From Brevinema andersonii (lineage in GTDB: Bacteria; Spirochaetota; Brevinematia; Brevinematales; Brevinemataceae), in NCBI RefSeq assembly GCF_900112165.1, contig NZ_FOKY01000003.1, positions 1 to 64,000 of the forward strand: a DNA stretch of 64,000 nt, in the 5' to 3' direction. Shown piece by piece: positions 45,646-55,811 of the stretch. Under the pieces are notes generated by a model. It did not search any database. It saw nothing but the letters and a program-made list of their open reading frames with translations, and was not told the DNA's origin. The translations under genes and the position numbers were made by a program. Every line of letters begins with the position of its first letter. The stretch's first letter is position 1.

Positions 45646-47211
45646 ATGGTTAATTCTTCTCACTCTTCACTACAAAAAATCAGTTCTTTTCTATCACTAG
45701 CTATACCAATATGTACTGCTTTATGGTTTACTTTACTATGTTATGCTGGTTACCTATCACCCAATAATACAGGACAACTTCCTCAGAATATTCGAATATT
45801 GCATTTAATAAGCCTAATTTTTAGGCAAGACTATTTTTATTTTCCTTTGTCTCTCACTAGGTTAATTGCTCCTCCTTATGGAATTCCACTATCATTAACT
45901 GATACCATACCATTAGGAGCCCTTATTTTTAAAATCTTCGAGATGAATGATATGCAATATTTTGGCATATGGATTATTCTATCAGTATTACTTACTACTT
46001 TTTTTGCGTACCGCATTTGTCGTGAAATTTGTTCTGACCTTTTATCCACAACACTAACTACACTTTTATTTATTTCTATGCCATTTTTTTGGTATCATAC
46101 TTTTTTTCATCCATGGCTTGCAGGACAATGGACAATTCTTTGGGGATTATCATTATTTTTTCAAAAACGCAGTTACTTATCCATTGAATGGTATGGAATT
46201 ATCGTTATTTCAGCTTTTATTCATCCCTATTTTATTTTTATTAACTTTTTTATCATGATAGCAGATACCGTACGTCTTTATCTTTACGAACATCAAATTT
46301 CTGTAATGCAAGCTGCTAATTTTTTTGCTTATTCATTAGGGATTTGTATCGGATCATTAAGCATCATTGGGATGTTTTACCTTCCTAGTTTTTCCGTTCC
46401 TAAATTGCCTATTGCACCTATACAACCAAGTTTATTTATCATGCCCAATATTATTAATATAACACAACAATATAATATTTCGTACATTTATCCCGGATTA
46501 GGAATTATAATTGGTTTGTTAGTATTTTTGATTACATTTTCTATTTATCCCCAGATTAATCATATAAAAAAGTATACCCCCATTTTTTTTTCAGTTTTTA
46601 TATTTTTTTTATGCTCTATTGCTGGTGGTGTAAGTTCCTATAATAAAACTTTCAAGATATATAACAATGCGTGGATAGAAAATAGAATATTATTACTACT
46701 TACATCTGGTCCTCGATTTATATTTCCATTACTATGGATGATACCTATCATGATTGCTCATACAGCAGAATTTTTATATCTAAGAAAAAAATTTTTATGT
46801 ATTATTTATTTATTTTGTTTACTTAGTATACAATTTTTTACTGTCAAACTATCATTTAATTACGAATACTCTGTTTATGTGCCTCTTTCTCAAGAAATTG
46901 AACAGTTTTTAAATGAAACATCTCATATTATATGGATTGGTACAGAATCACTAGATGATATCCCACAATTTGAACAAATTGCGTCCTATGCATTACACTA
47001 CAAAAAAACAATCAATTTATCCCCTGTTTTAAGATATCCTAGTTATTATTTAGAATCTCTAGAAAAAGAAACTATGCAATTTTTATCACAAAGTTTTATG
47101 GACAATACTACTTATATTATTCCCCAAAATTTAACTATACCTTTCAATTTATCTCAATTTGGAAAACTTATTCCCTTTGAAGATGTGATTTTTTTTAAAC
47201 CAGATAATTAG
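45646..47211 (+). CDS. polytopic membrane protein, DUF6311-like
   Basis: A 521-residue protein with about ten hydrophobic segments. The first outer loop has FYFPLSLTRLIAPPYGIPLS then LTDTIPLGALIFKIF and MQYFGIWIIL. This matches the pattern of DUF6311 membrane proteins (a lipid-linked sugar or teichoic-type GT-C fold is suspected). A HPWLAGQWTILWG block follows. The last 110 residues form a soluble domain. It begins 4 bases after trpS, so is likely co-transcribed, but no functional link is clear. The stretch 47212-47468 holds no gene. It does contain a ten-base palindrome AGTTATAACT (47290-47299) and a TATAAT at 47347. Confidence 0.6.
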   Translation: MVNSSHSSLQKISSFLSLAIPICTALWFTLLCYAGYLSPNNTGQLPQNIRILHLISLIFRQDYFYFPLSLTRLIAPPYGIPLSLTDTIPLGALIFKIFEMNDMQYFGIWIILSVLLTTFFAYRICREICSDLLSTTLTTLLFISMPFFWYHTFFHPWLAGQWTILWGLSLFFQKRSYLSIEWYGIIVISAFIHPYFIFINFFIMIADTVRLYLYEHQISVMQAANFFAYSLGICIGSLSIIGMFYLPSFSVPKLPIAPIQPSLFIMPNIINITQQYNISYIYPGLGIIIGLLVFLITFSIYPQINHIKKYTPIFFSVFIFFLCSIAGGVSSYNKTFKIYNNAWIENRILLLLTSGPRFIFPLLWMIPIMIAHTAEFLYLRKKFLCIIYLFCLLSIQFFTVKLSFNYEYSVYVPLSQEIEQFLNETSHIIWIGTESLDDIPQFEQIASYALHYKKTINLSPVLRYPSYYLESLEKETMQFLSQSFMDNTTYIIPQNLTIPFNLSQFGKLIPFEDVIFFKPDN

Positions 47212-47468
47212 TTGATTATTTAAATATAATATTCTATACTAAATTATAAACTCTTATAAAAAGTTACAATTTTATATCCATATTCACAGAGTTATAACTT
47301 ATCAGTTTTATTTTTATGCTATTATTTGCGATACTAACTTATTAGTTATAATACTTTCTCACACTTCCTTAAATTAGAAAAAAGCAAAAGAATTTAAAAA
47401 AATATCCGACTAATAGAATAAACTTGTTCCCTAATAAATAAAAATAATAAAATAAGAAGGAAGAATTT

Positions 47469-49991
47469 ATGTATGATTTTACAGGCTTTACTCATAGGGC
47501 TCAACGTGTTGTATCTATCCTAGCTCAACAAGAAGCACGACGTTTATTTGGTGAAGAACTTACTCCGGAACATATATTTTTAGGCATCCTGAGGGAATCA
47601 GAAGGTTCAGCGGTACGTACCTTGCAAAATCTGGGTCTCAATATCGAAGAACTGCAAATGGCTGTAGAATTTGCTTTAAGAGGCCAAGGTAGTGATACTC
47701 TAACATTAGGTGGTATTCCTATTTCAAAAAGAGTCCATCAAGTAATTGAAATTGCACGACAAGAAGCTAAATTAATTGGACATAATTATATTGGTACAGA
47801 ACACCTCCTTTTAGGGATTTACAATGAAAATAATTCAAATGCTATTGTACCTTTTATCATTGAAAATCATGGAATTGATATCCATCAGTTAAGAAATGCC
47901 GTTATTAGCATTGTTGGTTATGGAGAATTGCGCACTTGGAACAAAAAGAAAAAACAAATCAAAACCCCTTTTTTGGACAAGTTTTGTCGAAATGTAACTA
48001 ATGAAGCAGCAGAAGGTAAATTAGATCCTGTTGTAGGCCGTAAAAAAGAAATTAACCGCGTAATGCAAATTCTATGCCGCCGCACAAAAAATAATCCAAT
48101 TCTTATCGGAGAACCAGGAGTTGGAAAAACATCGATTATTGAAGGAATTTCTCAACTAATTGTATCGAATTCCGTTCCAGAAATGCTCATTGGAAAGAAA
48201 ATTCTACTTTTAGACATGGGAGCTTTAGTTGCGGGAACAAAATACCGAGGCGAATTTGAGGAACGTTTAAAAAATCTTATGCAAGAAGCTGAAAAAGATA
48301 AAGATGTAATTCTTTTTATTGATGAAATCCATACTATTTTAGGAGCAGGTAATGCAGAAGGTGCTCTAGACGCTTCCAATATGCTTAAACCAGCCTTGGC
48401 ACGTGGATTAATTCGAACAATAGGAGCAACAACATTTGACGAATATAAAAAGCGTATTGAAAAAGATAAAGCCTTAGTAAGAAGATTTCAAGTTGTTCGT
48501 ATTGATGAACCTTCCTTAGAAGAAACAATTACTATTCTAACACGCCTAAAAAATAAATATGAAGAATTCCATAATGTCAATTTTACACCACAAGCTCTTA
48601 AAACCATCGTACAGTTAGCTTCACGTTACATGATGGATCGGTATTTTCCAGATAAGGCTATTGATATTATGGATGAAGCAGGTGCTCAAGCATCAAGTAT
48701 TTTATCCGATAAGCCAGATCAACTAGCAGAATTAGAATTGGAATTATCTCGCTTGGAAAATTTAAAAAACGATTTAGTAAAAAAACAGCAATATGAAAAT
48801 GCAGCAGAACTAAGAGATACTCTAAGAGAAAAACGTGAAGAATTAGCATCCTTACGTGAGCAGTGGCTATCAGACACTAAAAAAGAAGAAATTATTATCG
48901 ATAGCAATGAAATCTATAAAGTAATTTCTAAAATGACAGATATTCCCATACAGCAATTACACGTTGATGGCGAATATACGCGTTTTCTGGAGTTAGAAAA
49001 CATACTGACTGAAAGTGTAAAAGGACAGCCGCATGCTATTAAAGCTATTAGTCAAGCTGTTAAGAAAAATATTGTTGGAATTAGAGATTTTAATAAACCA
49101 TTAGGTAGTTTTATATTTTTAGGACCGACTGGGGTAGGAAAAACTGAATTAGCAAAAGCAATTACTAAATTTTTATTTGGCACAGAAGATGCTCTAGTAC
49201 GCATTGATATGAGTGAATTTATGGAAAAGCATAACTCATCAAGATTATTAGGAGCACCTCCAGGATATGTAGGCTATGAAAATGGAGGCGAACTTACCGA
49301 AAAAATTAAACGTCACCCCTATTCTGTTGTACTTTTTGATGAAATAGAAAAAGCCAATCCCGATATATTCAATATGTTTCTTCAAATACTAGATGAAGGA
49401 CACATTACAGATTCACTAGGTGAAAAAATTAGTTTCAAAAATACATTGATTATCTTTACTTCTAATTTAGGCACACAGCGTTTAACTCAGAAATCCTCCT
49501 TGGGCTTTTCTGAATTCCAAACAGAATATGAAAAACGAAAAGAAATGGTATTATCTGATCTAAAAAATTATTTTCGTCCTGAATTTTTAAACCGCATTGA
49601 TGAAACTATTATTTTTAATCCTCTCGATGAAGATATGTTAATTTCAATTTGTGAACGTATGATTTATGAATTAAACGAACAAATTAAACCTCAAGGCATT
49701 AAATTTGATATAACAAAAGATGTGATTCATTACCTCACGAAACAAGGATTTGATAAAAAATATGGAGCTCGTTCACTACGTAGAAGTATTACAAAATATA
49801 TTGAAATTCCAGCATCGGAACTGATTTTACAAAATGGAAAACCTCACAATCCAGAAATAGAAATCTTGACAATTAGGGTTAATCTGGATAAAGATCAGCT
49901 AAATTTTCAAATAAAACATCATCCACTAATAGAATTAACAAATAATTCTGCAAAAAAAAGAAATTCTAGAAAAATAATACAAAACAATTAA
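47469..49991 (+). CDS. clpC: ATP-dependent unfoldase ClpC
   Basis: An 840-residue Hsp100 protein that feeds substrates to ClpP. Two N-terminal Clp repeats (1-145, e.g. [20 protein letters not shown]). First ATPase with GEPGVGKTS (about 217-225) and [13 protein letters not shown]. Middle domain with a UVR-like helix pair ([15 protein letters not shown]), typical of ClpC rather than ClpB. Second ATPase with [13 protein letters not shown] and VLFDEIEKA, and C-terminal D2 region [12 protein letters not shown]. It has AGGAAG upstream. McsA/McsB are encoded 13 kb away instead of adjacent. Confidence 0.95.
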   Translation: MYDFTGFTHRAQRVVSILAQQEARRLFGEELTPEHIFLGILRESEGSAVRTLQNLGLNIEELQMAVEFALRGQGSDTLTLGGIPISKRVHQVIEIARQEAKLIGHNYIGTEHLLLGIYNENNSNAIVPFIIENHGIDIHQLRNAVISIVGYGELRTWNKKKKQIKTPFLDKFCRNVTNEAAEGKLDPVVGRKKEINRVMQILCRRTKNNPILIGEPGVGKTSIIEGISQLIVSNSVPEMLIGKKILLLDMGALVAGTKYRGEFEERLKNLMQEAEKDKDVILFIDEIHTILGAGNAEGALDASNMLKPALARGLIRTIGATTFDEYKKRIEKDKALVRRFQVVRIDEPSLEETITILTRLKNKYEEFHNVNFTPQALKTIVQLASRYMMDRYFPDKAIDIMDEAGAQASSILSDKPDQLAELELELSRLENLKNDLVKKQQYENAAELRDTLREKREELASLREQWLSDTKKEEIIIDSNEIYKVISKMTDIPIQQLHVDGEYTRFLELENILTESVKGQPHAIKAISQAVKKNIVGIRDFNKPLGSFIFLGPTGVGKTELAKAITKFLFGTEDALVRIDMSEFMEKHNSSRLLGAPPGYVGYENGGELTEKIKRHPYSVVLFDEIEKANPDIFNMFLQILDEGHITDSLGEKISFKNTLIIFTSNLGTQRLTQKSSLGFSEFQTEYEKRKEMVLSDLKNYFRPEFLNRIDETIIFNPLDEDMLISICERMIYELNEQIKPQGIKFDITKDVIHYLTKQGFDKKYGARSLRRSITKYIEIPASELILQNGKPHNPEIEILTIRVNLDKDQLNFQIKHHPLIELTNNSAKKRNSRKIIQNN

Positions 49992-50015
49992 TAGCTCCTA
50001 TTAAGGAGCTATTTT
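49990..50015 (+). terminator. terminator between clpC and the WG-repeat gene
   Basis: Nine-base stem AATAGCTCC / GGAGCTATT with a six-base loop and a short T run, overlapping the clpC stop. Convergent genes meet here and it could serve both strands. Confidence 0.75.
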
Positions 50016-50022
50016 CCGTTAT

Positions 50023-52098
50023 CTAATTATTAGATTCTATGGTGGTGCTAGATAATACTATCTCATCTTTTTCTTCGACAATAATACTTTGATGATCAGT
50101 ATATTCAGAACTACTAACATTAGATAATACTTCATTTGTTTCTAATACTGCTTTATTGTCTATTTTGGTATCTGATTTGAAGATAGGATCAACAATTTCT
50201 GGCACAACAACTTTAATAGAAGAGGGTTTAGGATAATCATGAATCATTATAAGACCATTGTTTTGATTACTAACTATAATTTTTTCGGATCCTATATTGA
50301 TAGAAAACATTGTTGGCTTATTCTCATTGTCATTTTTCCCATAAAACCGAGCTTCATAATGATTCCCTAAATAATTAGGCAATGTTCCATTTTTATTAGG
50401 ATATTCTGATACTGGATAACCTAATGCAGATGAAAATAAAAAAAATGCTTCATTTAATTTCATAAATGGAATAACATAAGTATCTTGAATCATATTTTTA
50501 TTAATTATACGAGTCATCACTACCCCATTAAAAAATGCAGCATTTATGCTTGTTGTGAAAGTATAGGGAGAGCCAGTTTCCGAAATAATCCCAAAATGAT
50601 CTCGAAAATAGGGATAAATTCCCATTCCAGGTTTAGGAGGAGGGTAGAAAGAAACCGCTTCTGAAAATACAAAACCTGGTCTAGAATAAAATTTCGCAGT
50701 ATACAACAATCCAGATAGTCCATGTCCAATAACAGGTACTGCAGTTCTTTGAAAAGTTTTTTCTAATTCTGCCCCATAATCCATTCTTATAATAACACGA
50801 GAAGCTGGATCACTCTCTTTATAAAATGGAATACTAGGATAAGCAATAACATATAAAATATCCCGATCTTGCGGGACTGGCTTAGAAACTATATTCCATG
50901 ATTTCACAGGAATTCCTTGCTTATTGATATAAGCAGTCCTAAATCCACCAGGAATTGCTGATAATGTTATTGCCAATTCACCTTTAAAATCAGAAGCTTG
51001 TAAAAAAGAGGGCTTGATGACTACTTTTGCCAAATTATCAAAATAACCTATATATTTATCCACTTTCATTCTAGCTCTGTTATAAAAAAAGGATCCTATG
51101 GATGATATTTTATCAGTCAAATTATATTTACCCTCTGCATTCATAAATCCATGTTGATTATTTTGAGAAACACGTGCAAAAGTACCATCAAAACGAGCGG
51201 CACGAGTAAAAATAAACGGTGCAATTAGCTCGCCTTGTGTATTAATATAGCCAAATAAATTATTTTGAGAAACAATAGCAAGACCATGATAGAAATCATC
51301 AGCATTTTTATAAATGGTAGGAATTACTAATTCACCATTTTTATTGATATAACCCCATGAATTTCCACGCTTTACTCTAGCTAATCCATTTTTAAAATCT
51401 CCGATATAATCATAAGATTTCGTTGTAATCACTGTTCCTGATTTATCAATCACAAACCATGATCTTCCATCTGATACTGCTGCAATGTTTTCTGAAAAGG
51501 AGCGAGCATTTTTATATTGTGGATCTATTGTAAAAATACCTTTTTTATCAATGTATCCATATAAAGCATTTCGACCAACCAATGTCTTTACTAATGCTAG
51601 GCCATTTTGAAAATCATAAGCATCTAAAAAAGCAGCAGGAATTATTTCTTTTCCTTGAGAAGAAGCATATCCAAATAAATCATCTCTCTTAAATCTTGAT
51701 ACAGACTCAACTATAGGAAAAATAGCATCATATACTGCACTACTAGCAATAGTCCCTGAAGGCAAAAGATAAGCAAATTTCCCACGGATATTGACCTGTG
51801 CAACACCACCATTAAAATCAGAAACAGATAAAAATTTAGGAGGAATAATTTCTCGTCCCTGTATATTAATAAATCCATATAATAGTTCACGTTTATCATC
51901 ATAAGTACTAATTTTTGCAAGCCCTTCAGAAAAATCTGTAGCAGATTCATACTTCGGAGGAACAATGATTTTTCCTGCAGAATTTATATATCCCCATTTC
52001 CCATTTTGAGGAAAAGGATATAATTTACTATCCTCCTGCCCAAAAATATTAATAGAAATAAATAAAATCATCATATTAACTTTCAAAAACAAGTGCAT
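50023..52098 (-). CDS. exported WG-repeat protein
   Basis: A 691-residue protein with a signal peptide (MMILFISINIFGQ) and a long array of WG/KWG beta repeats from about residue 30 to 400. The repeating unit is GYIN..G..IIPP.(Y/F)..A.DF..GLA.V, for example GKWGYINSAGKIIVPPKY and NSWGYINKNGELVIPTIY. About ten repeats are seen. The C-terminal half is a different, unrecognised domain that ends in a Ser/Glu-rich tail. WG proteins act as surface or periplasmic interaction scaffolds. I choose the ATG at 52098 because AAAGGAGAAGAGG lies just upstream; a longer frame would put the signal peptide inside. Confidence 0.82.
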   Translation of the reverse strand: MHLFLKVNMMILFISINIFGQEDSKLYPFPQNGKWGYINSAGKIIVPPKYESATDFSEGLAKISTYDDKRELLYGFINIQGREIIPPKFLSVSDFNGGVAQVNIRGKFAYLLPSGTIASSAVYDAIFPIVESVSRFKRDDLFGYASSQGKEIIPAAFLDAYDFQNGLALVKTLVGRNALYGYIDKKGIFTIDPQYKNARSFSENIAAVSDGRSWFVIDKSGTVITTKSYDYIGDFKNGLARVKRGNSWGYINKNGELVIPTIYKNADDFYHGLAIVSQNNLFGYINTQGELIAPFIFTRAARFDGTFARVSQNNQHGFMNAEGKYNLTDKISSIGSFFYNRARMKVDKYIGYFDNLAKVVIKPSFLQASDFKGELAITLSAIPGGFRTAYINKQGIPVKSWNIVSKPVPQDRDILYVIAYPSIPFYKESDPASRVIIRMDYGAELEKTFQRTAVPVIGHGLSGLLYTAKFYSRPGFVFSEAVSFYPPPKPGMGIYPYFRDHFGIISETGSPYTFTTSINAAFFNGVVMTRIINKNMIQDTYVIPFMKLNEAFFLFSSALGYPVSEYPNKNGTLPNYLGNHYEARFYGKNDNENKPTMFSINIGSEKIIVSNQNNGLIMIHDYPKPSSIKVVVPEIVDPIFKSDTKIDNKAVLETNEVLSNVSSSEYTDHQSIIVEEKDEIVLSSTTIESNN

Positions 52099-52130
52099 AA
52101 AATCCTCTTCTCCTTTAGAAAATATATATA

Positions 52131-52158
52131 AGTATAACATAAAATAAGGAAAAATCAA
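52131..52158 (-). promoter_or_regulatory. promoter of the WG-repeat gene
   Basis: Minus strand: TTGATT (52153-52158), 16-bp spacer, TATACT (52131-52136), about 33 bases before the chosen start. Confidence 0.45.
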
Positions 52159-52243
52159 TAATTTAATACAAATTTCTAGTACTAAAAAGTAAAGCATTTA
52201 CTAAAGACTCCGAAAATTTATTATATGATACAGAAGAAATTTT

Positions 52244-52606
52244 ATGGAAACCTATTTATCTAAAAAACAATTAGGCCAAAAAGCAGAAATCGAAGCTAAA
52301 CAGTTTTTATTGGAACAAAACTGGCAATTTATTACACAAAATTATTTTACAAAATTCGGAGAAATTGATTTAATTTTTATCAATAATACCACTTTAGTAT
52401 TCATAGAAGTTAAAATGCGTACCCCAAAAAGTGATTTTGATATTTCGATAAATCCCAAAAAGGTGAAAAATATTAGAAAGACAGCAGAAATTTTTTTAGA
52501 AAAAGAAAATATTAATTTTACAGAAATTCGTTTTGATGTGATTTTTGTAAATTATAATAAAAGAGGAGATGTTGTGGAGATTGGGCACAGACCAAATTTT
52601 TTTTAA
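52244..52606 (+). CDS. yraN: YraN family endonuclease-fold protein
   Basis: A 120-residue UPF0102 protein with a restriction-endonuclease-like core: LGQKAEIEAKQFL (about 11-23), KFGEIDLIFIN (GEIDLI, the Asp of the nuclease motif) and LVFIEVKMRT (ExK). The family is often near ribosomal or flagellar housekeeping genes; its cellular role is not settled. Start ATG at 52244. The stop overlaps the next start (TAATG), so the two are coupled. Confidence 0.88.
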   Translation: METYLSKKQLGQKAEIEAKQFLLEQNWQFITQNYFTKFGEIDLIFINNTTLVFIEVKMRTPKSDFDISINPKKVKNIRKTAEIFLEKENINFTEIRFDVIFVNYNKRGDVVEIGHRPNFF

Positions 52607-52821
52607 TGAGGTTAACCGTGTCCGAACTATCTTTCGACCGAAAACGTAATTTCCGGCGTCTTATTGTTAAGACCAATTCAGGTTCCTTAACCCCGGAAAG
52701 AACTGAATCTCTAAGACGAAAAATTAATGATCCGACCTATTTATCCTTTACAATTGATCGCTTAGCAGATAATCTCAGCAAAGTCTTTACAGAAAGCTAT
52801 TCTGCTACTGGTAAAGACTAA
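52606..52821 (+). CDS. small FlgM-like protein
   Basis: A 71-residue basic protein whose C-terminal half, RTESLRRKINDPTYLSFTID followed by RLADNLSKVF, has the helix pattern of FlgM anti-sigma-28 factors (VxxLRxxIxxGxYxxDxxxxAxxLL). The N-terminus (SELSFDRKRNFRRLIVK) is shorter and more basic than usual. ATG at 52606 overlaps the yraN stop. A GTG at 52618 with GAGGTT upstream is an alternative start. The MAF gene at 53591-55219 gives weak motility context. FlgM is a hypothesis; it may be an unrelated small protein. Confidence 0.45.
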   Translation: MRLTVSELSFDRKRNFRRLIVKTNSGSLTPERTESLRRKINDPTYLSFTIDRLADNLSKVFTESYSATGKD

Positions 52822-52825
52822 AAAT

Positions 52826-52860
52826 ATCAAAATAAAAACTGGTTCCGTTTTTATTTTGAT
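52826..52860 (+). terminator. hairpin after the FlgM-like gene, first of two
   Basis: Fourteen-base perfect stem ATCAAAATAAAAAC / GTTTTTATTTTGAT with a seven-base loop, 4 bases after the stop. AT-rich, so weaker than the second hairpin. Confidence 0.55.
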
Positions 52861-52876
52861 CAACACTCCTACTTTA

Positions 52877-52907
52877 AATAATCCCCTAATTTAGGGGATT
52901 ATTTTTA
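52877..52907 (+). terminator. terminator, second hairpin after the FlgM-like gene
   Basis: Ten-base stem AATAATCCCC / GGGGATTATT, seven-base loop and a TTT run. Likely shared by the convergent BatE-like gene ending at 52932, since A-rich sequence flanks the other side. Confidence 0.75.
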
Positions 52908-52931
52908 TGAGCAGATAAAACTTATACTCTT

Positions 52932-53594
52932 TTATTCCCATAAAGGAGGTACAAATTCTTCTTGAACCCAAGCTTCTCTTTTATCAAGAGTTTTTACAAG
53001 TAAAAATTCACCTATTTGATCTACCACCCTCAATTCCGATCCTGCCGGTAAAGTAATATTTTTTTTACTTTTCACATCAGGTTCCTCATAAAGGTCAATA
53101 ATATGTGTTGCTATCCTATCCGGCACATTAAAAAAAATATAATAACGAATTAAGCCAACACTTAAAAGAACAACAGAAGTGCTAAACATACCTATTATAT
53201 ACAAAATATATTTTTTCTTTTTTACTGGCAAAAATACTATTAAAGAAACAATTAATAACAAAAAGGATCCTAAAATTGCATTCCATTGAGGAGGAACCGC
53301 ATTAAAAAAAACAGCAAACATCCTACTAATCACATTATCTTGAGTAAATACTACCGGTAATCCTATTTCTCTTCTTAATTGATAAAATAAAGTTCTAATT
53401 TGTTTATTATTGGGAGCAAGAAGCATAGCTTTTTTGATACATTTCATTGCTGGCCCATATTCACTATTATAATAAAATTGTAAACCATTATTATAAAGAT
53501 TATTCGGATGAGTAAATTGATCTACTCTATCTTTTGCCATAATAGGTGTTATTAAAAATAACATTTTAATTAAGAAAAAAGTACATTTTTTCAT
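52932..53594 (-). CDS. BatE-like TPR and SH3-type membrane protein
   Basis: A 220-residue protein: signal peptide (MLFLITPIMA), a TPR-type helix pair (YNNGLQFYYNSEYGPAMKCI then AMLLAPNN, about 33-63), and two membrane helices (AILGSFLLLIVSLIVFL, about 105-121; IGMFSTSVVLLSVGLI, about 133-148). A C-terminal bacterial SH3 domain (TLPAGSELRVVDQIGEFLLV and REAWVQEEFV, about 180-215) closes it. This order matches BatE of the aerotolerance (Bat) operons of spirochaetes and Bacteroidetes, but no batA/B/D genes are nearby. It starts in a TGATG-type overlap with the MAF gene. Confidence 0.65.
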   Translation of the reverse strand: MKKCTFFLIKMLFLITPIMAKDRVDQFTHPNNLYNNGLQFYYNSEYGPAMKCIKKAMLLAPNNKQIRTLFYQLRREIGLPVVFTQDNVISRMFAVFFNAVPPQWNAILGSFLLLIVSLIVFLPVKKKKYILYIIGMFSTSVVLLSVGLIRYYIFFNVPDRIATHIIDLYEEPDVKSKKNITLPAGSELRVVDQIGEFLLVKTLDKREAWVQEEFVPPLWE

Positions 53595-55219
53595 ATTTTT
53601 GTTCCTTGAAAGTGATATTGAGCTATTATTTTTTTCAATCTGTTATATTTTCTATTATAAAGAAATTCATTATAAACTTCTCCCTTTAACAATTGAGTAT
53701 ATTCTGAGTAAAAATACTCATGTAATAGGCTTTTTTGATGAGAATCCAAAACAAAATTGATCCACTCAATATATAATTTTTCAAACAACACAGTCAAATT
53801 TATTATTGGATTCAAGGAAAAATCAAATATTTTATCGATATGAATATTATCATTTTTTCCTATCACTGATAATTTTTCATGACTCCAAGAATCAAAAAAT
53901 GCTCCGCTTTCTGATCCGTTTATTACTCTATTATGCAGATTTTCTTCTTTACAAAATGCTATGGACATTTCAAACCAATGTCGAAATTGTTCTAATAATG
54001 GATCTACTAATACAAGTTGGTTATCTATTCCCTGAGCATAAAAATCAGGCAATTTATGCACATGAATGGTCTCTAAAGTTTTTAATCGATTGGCATTGCT
54101 TCTATATTGACGGTCGTAAGTTGTTCCTACTGCATGACCTCTATAATTCGTATAAGCAAGGTCTTGACCTATCATAATGATCTTTTCAGCTCCGTGGGAC
54201 ACAGCATAATGAAAAGCAGAGGTCGCAACAGAACCTCCTGTTTGCAGCTCGGGAAACTTTATCCCATAAGACATCAAAAAATTTATCAACTCAATCCGGT
54301 GAATATATAGGCCTTTTTTAGGATGATTCACTGGGTGTCCTGTAGACACAAAAGAAATTGCCTTCCACGGCTGATTGACAATAATTGGATGTACAGAAAT
54401 ATCAGCAATAAGTATCATTTTATTAAAAATAGAATGTTCAATAGAAACGAAATCCGTAACATTATGAATCTTCGCGTCAACAGCATGAACAAAATCAGGT
54501 ACTATCCCATACTCTAATAAAGAACTCAATGCTGTATCAACTGCTATAATCACATAAGAATGATGTATTTTTTCTAAGTATGGGAGACTTTCCTTCAAGG
54601 AAGGCCCAGCAGAACAAATAATAACCTTCTTTCCGCAAAATACAGTAGTAGGAATTATACTAATACTCTGGGAATTTAATAATTGAATATTCTGTAAAAT
54701 ATTACAATACCAAGATTCCATAAGATGAAAATGTATATTATGAGTCGAACGTAATACATGTTTTCCTTTTTCGGTATATGAGGTCCACACTTGATCCTTG
54801 AATGTAATATTTCTCATAGACAAGTCAACAAAATTTAAAGATTGATATGCAGGAAGAGATACAATAGCATCAAAAATCTTTTGTGGATCGTCAACATCAA
54901 TAAATGCATGCAATTTTTCAATAGGAAATACCATTTTAAAGATTTCTGCTATTTCTCTTCTCAATTCTACAGCAATGATAGTAAATCCTTGTTGAACCAG
55001 CAGTTCTGTATGATACCCTAATCCCACACCCCATAAAATAATTATTGTAGCAGATTGATCACAATATTTAAGAGGCTCAATAAAACGTTGAGCTTCTAAA
55101 ACAGGAAACTTACTGCTATGCAAATAAAGACCGTCATATTTTATCGTATAATTATTATCTTGTGCTTTAATAAGAGAAAATTGATTAGCATATTTATTCA
55201 AACTTTCTAACAAGTTCAT
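53591..55219 (-). CDS. MAF / DUF115 motility-associated glycosyltransferase-like protein
   Basis: A 542-residue protein of the MAF_flag10/DUF115 family. The core shows KVIICSAGPSLKESLPYLEK (about 195-214), IIAVDTALSSLLEYGIVPDF, VHAVDAK and a later GGSVATSAFHYAVSHGAEKI then MIGQDLAYT block. MAF proteins transfer pseudaminic or legionaminic-type sugars to flagellin and affect motility. The N-terminal 180 residues (VLEAQRFIEPL and FTIIAVELRREIAEI) form a separate Rossmann-like part. The start ATG at 55219 overlaps the PAP2 stop (ATGA). Confidence 0.8.
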   Translation of the reverse strand: MNLLESLNKYANQFSLIKAQDNNYTIKYDGLYLHSSKFPVLEAQRFIEPLKYCDQSATIIILWGVGLGYHTELLVQQGFTIIAVELRREIAEIFKMVFPIEKLHAFIDVDDPQKIFDAIVSLPAYQSLNFVDLSMRNITFKDQVWTSYTEKGKHVLRSTHNIHFHLMESWYCNILQNIQLLNSQSISIIPTTVFCGKKVIICSAGPSLKESLPYLEKIHHSYVIIAVDTALSSLLEYGIVPDFVHAVDAKIHNVTDFVSIEHSIFNKMILIADISVHPIIVNQPWKAISFVSTGHPVNHPKKGLYIHRIELINFLMSYGIKFPELQTGGSVATSAFHYAVSHGAEKIIMIGQDLAYTNYRGHAVGTTYDRQYRSNANRLKTLETIHVHKLPDFYAQGIDNQLVLVDPLLEQFRHWFEMSIAFCKEENLHNRVINGSESGAFFDSWSHEKLSVIGKNDNIHIDKIFDFSLNPIINLTVLFEKLYIEWINFVLDSHQKSLLHEYFYSEYTQLLKGEVYNEFLYNRKYNRLKKIIAQYHFQGTKI

Positions 55220-55800
55220 ATCATGATTCCTGTCACAATTTGAGATAGAAACGTCCCACACTTAGCAGAAAAATATGCAAGAATGATACCTGCAAAAATA
55301 TCCGAAGGATAATGCACAGCTAAATAAACCCTTGAAAATGCAATAATAAGCGCGATTATTAAAAAAAAAGGCCATGCAACTGGAAAAACCAATTTTGCCG
55401 TAAATGCCATAGTAAATGCAGCTGCTGTATGACCCGATGGAAAAGAAAAAGGATCAGGTGGAGCATACAAATAATCAAGATCTTGATATACTAAATAAGG
55501 ACGTGTCCGTTTGACTAAATTCTTTAAAAATATTTGACCATAAAGCTGCAATAAAGCAGAAATATGAAAAGATACACCAATAGGCACGCTATATAGCATA
55601 ATAATTAAAGAAAATAATAACCAAGCTTGTCCATTACCTAATTTTGTAAAGAGAATTGCAATCCGTGTTAGAAATTGACGCCTCGTTTTTGTAAATACCA
55701 ATAATAACAAGCGATCAGGATTATATTTTTCTGATAAAGACAAAGAATGAGATGTATGTAATTTTTTAGGAGTATTATTTCTATGGCGAAATAAGTTCAA
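55216..55800 (-). CDS. PAP2-family membrane phosphatase
   Basis: A 194-residue polytopic protein with all three phosphatase motifs: KNLVKRTRPY (motif 1, about 82-91), FPSGHTAAAF (motif 2) and SRVYLAVHYPSDIFAG (motif 3). Members dephosphorylate undecaprenyl pyrophosphate, phosphatidate or lipid A. A lipid-carrier recycling role is plausible. TTG start with AGAGGT upstream. Coupled to the MAF gene by overlap. Confidence 0.85.
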   Translation of the reverse strand: MNLFRHRNNTPKKLHTSHSLSLSEKYNPDRLLLLVFTKTRRQFLTRIAILFTKLGNGQAWLLFSLIIMLYSVPIGVSFHISALLQLYGQIFLKNLVKRTRPYLVYQDLDYLYAPPDPFSFPSGHTAAAFTMAFTAKLVFPVAWPFFLIIALIIAFSRVYLAVHYPSDIFAGIILAYFSAKCGTFLSQIVTGIMI

Positions 55801-55811
55801 AATAACCTCTA

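Noticed and set aside
47281-47355. ClpC operator (CtsR-type)
   Set aside because: A ten-base palindrome AGTTATAACT and a related half-site are present, but they do not match the tandem heptad GGTCAAA pattern of CtsR. In AT-rich DNA they may be chance.
52099-52197. Longer N-terminus for the WG-repeat protein
   Set aside because: It would overlap the promoter and place the signal peptide internally. The ribosome site supports 52098.
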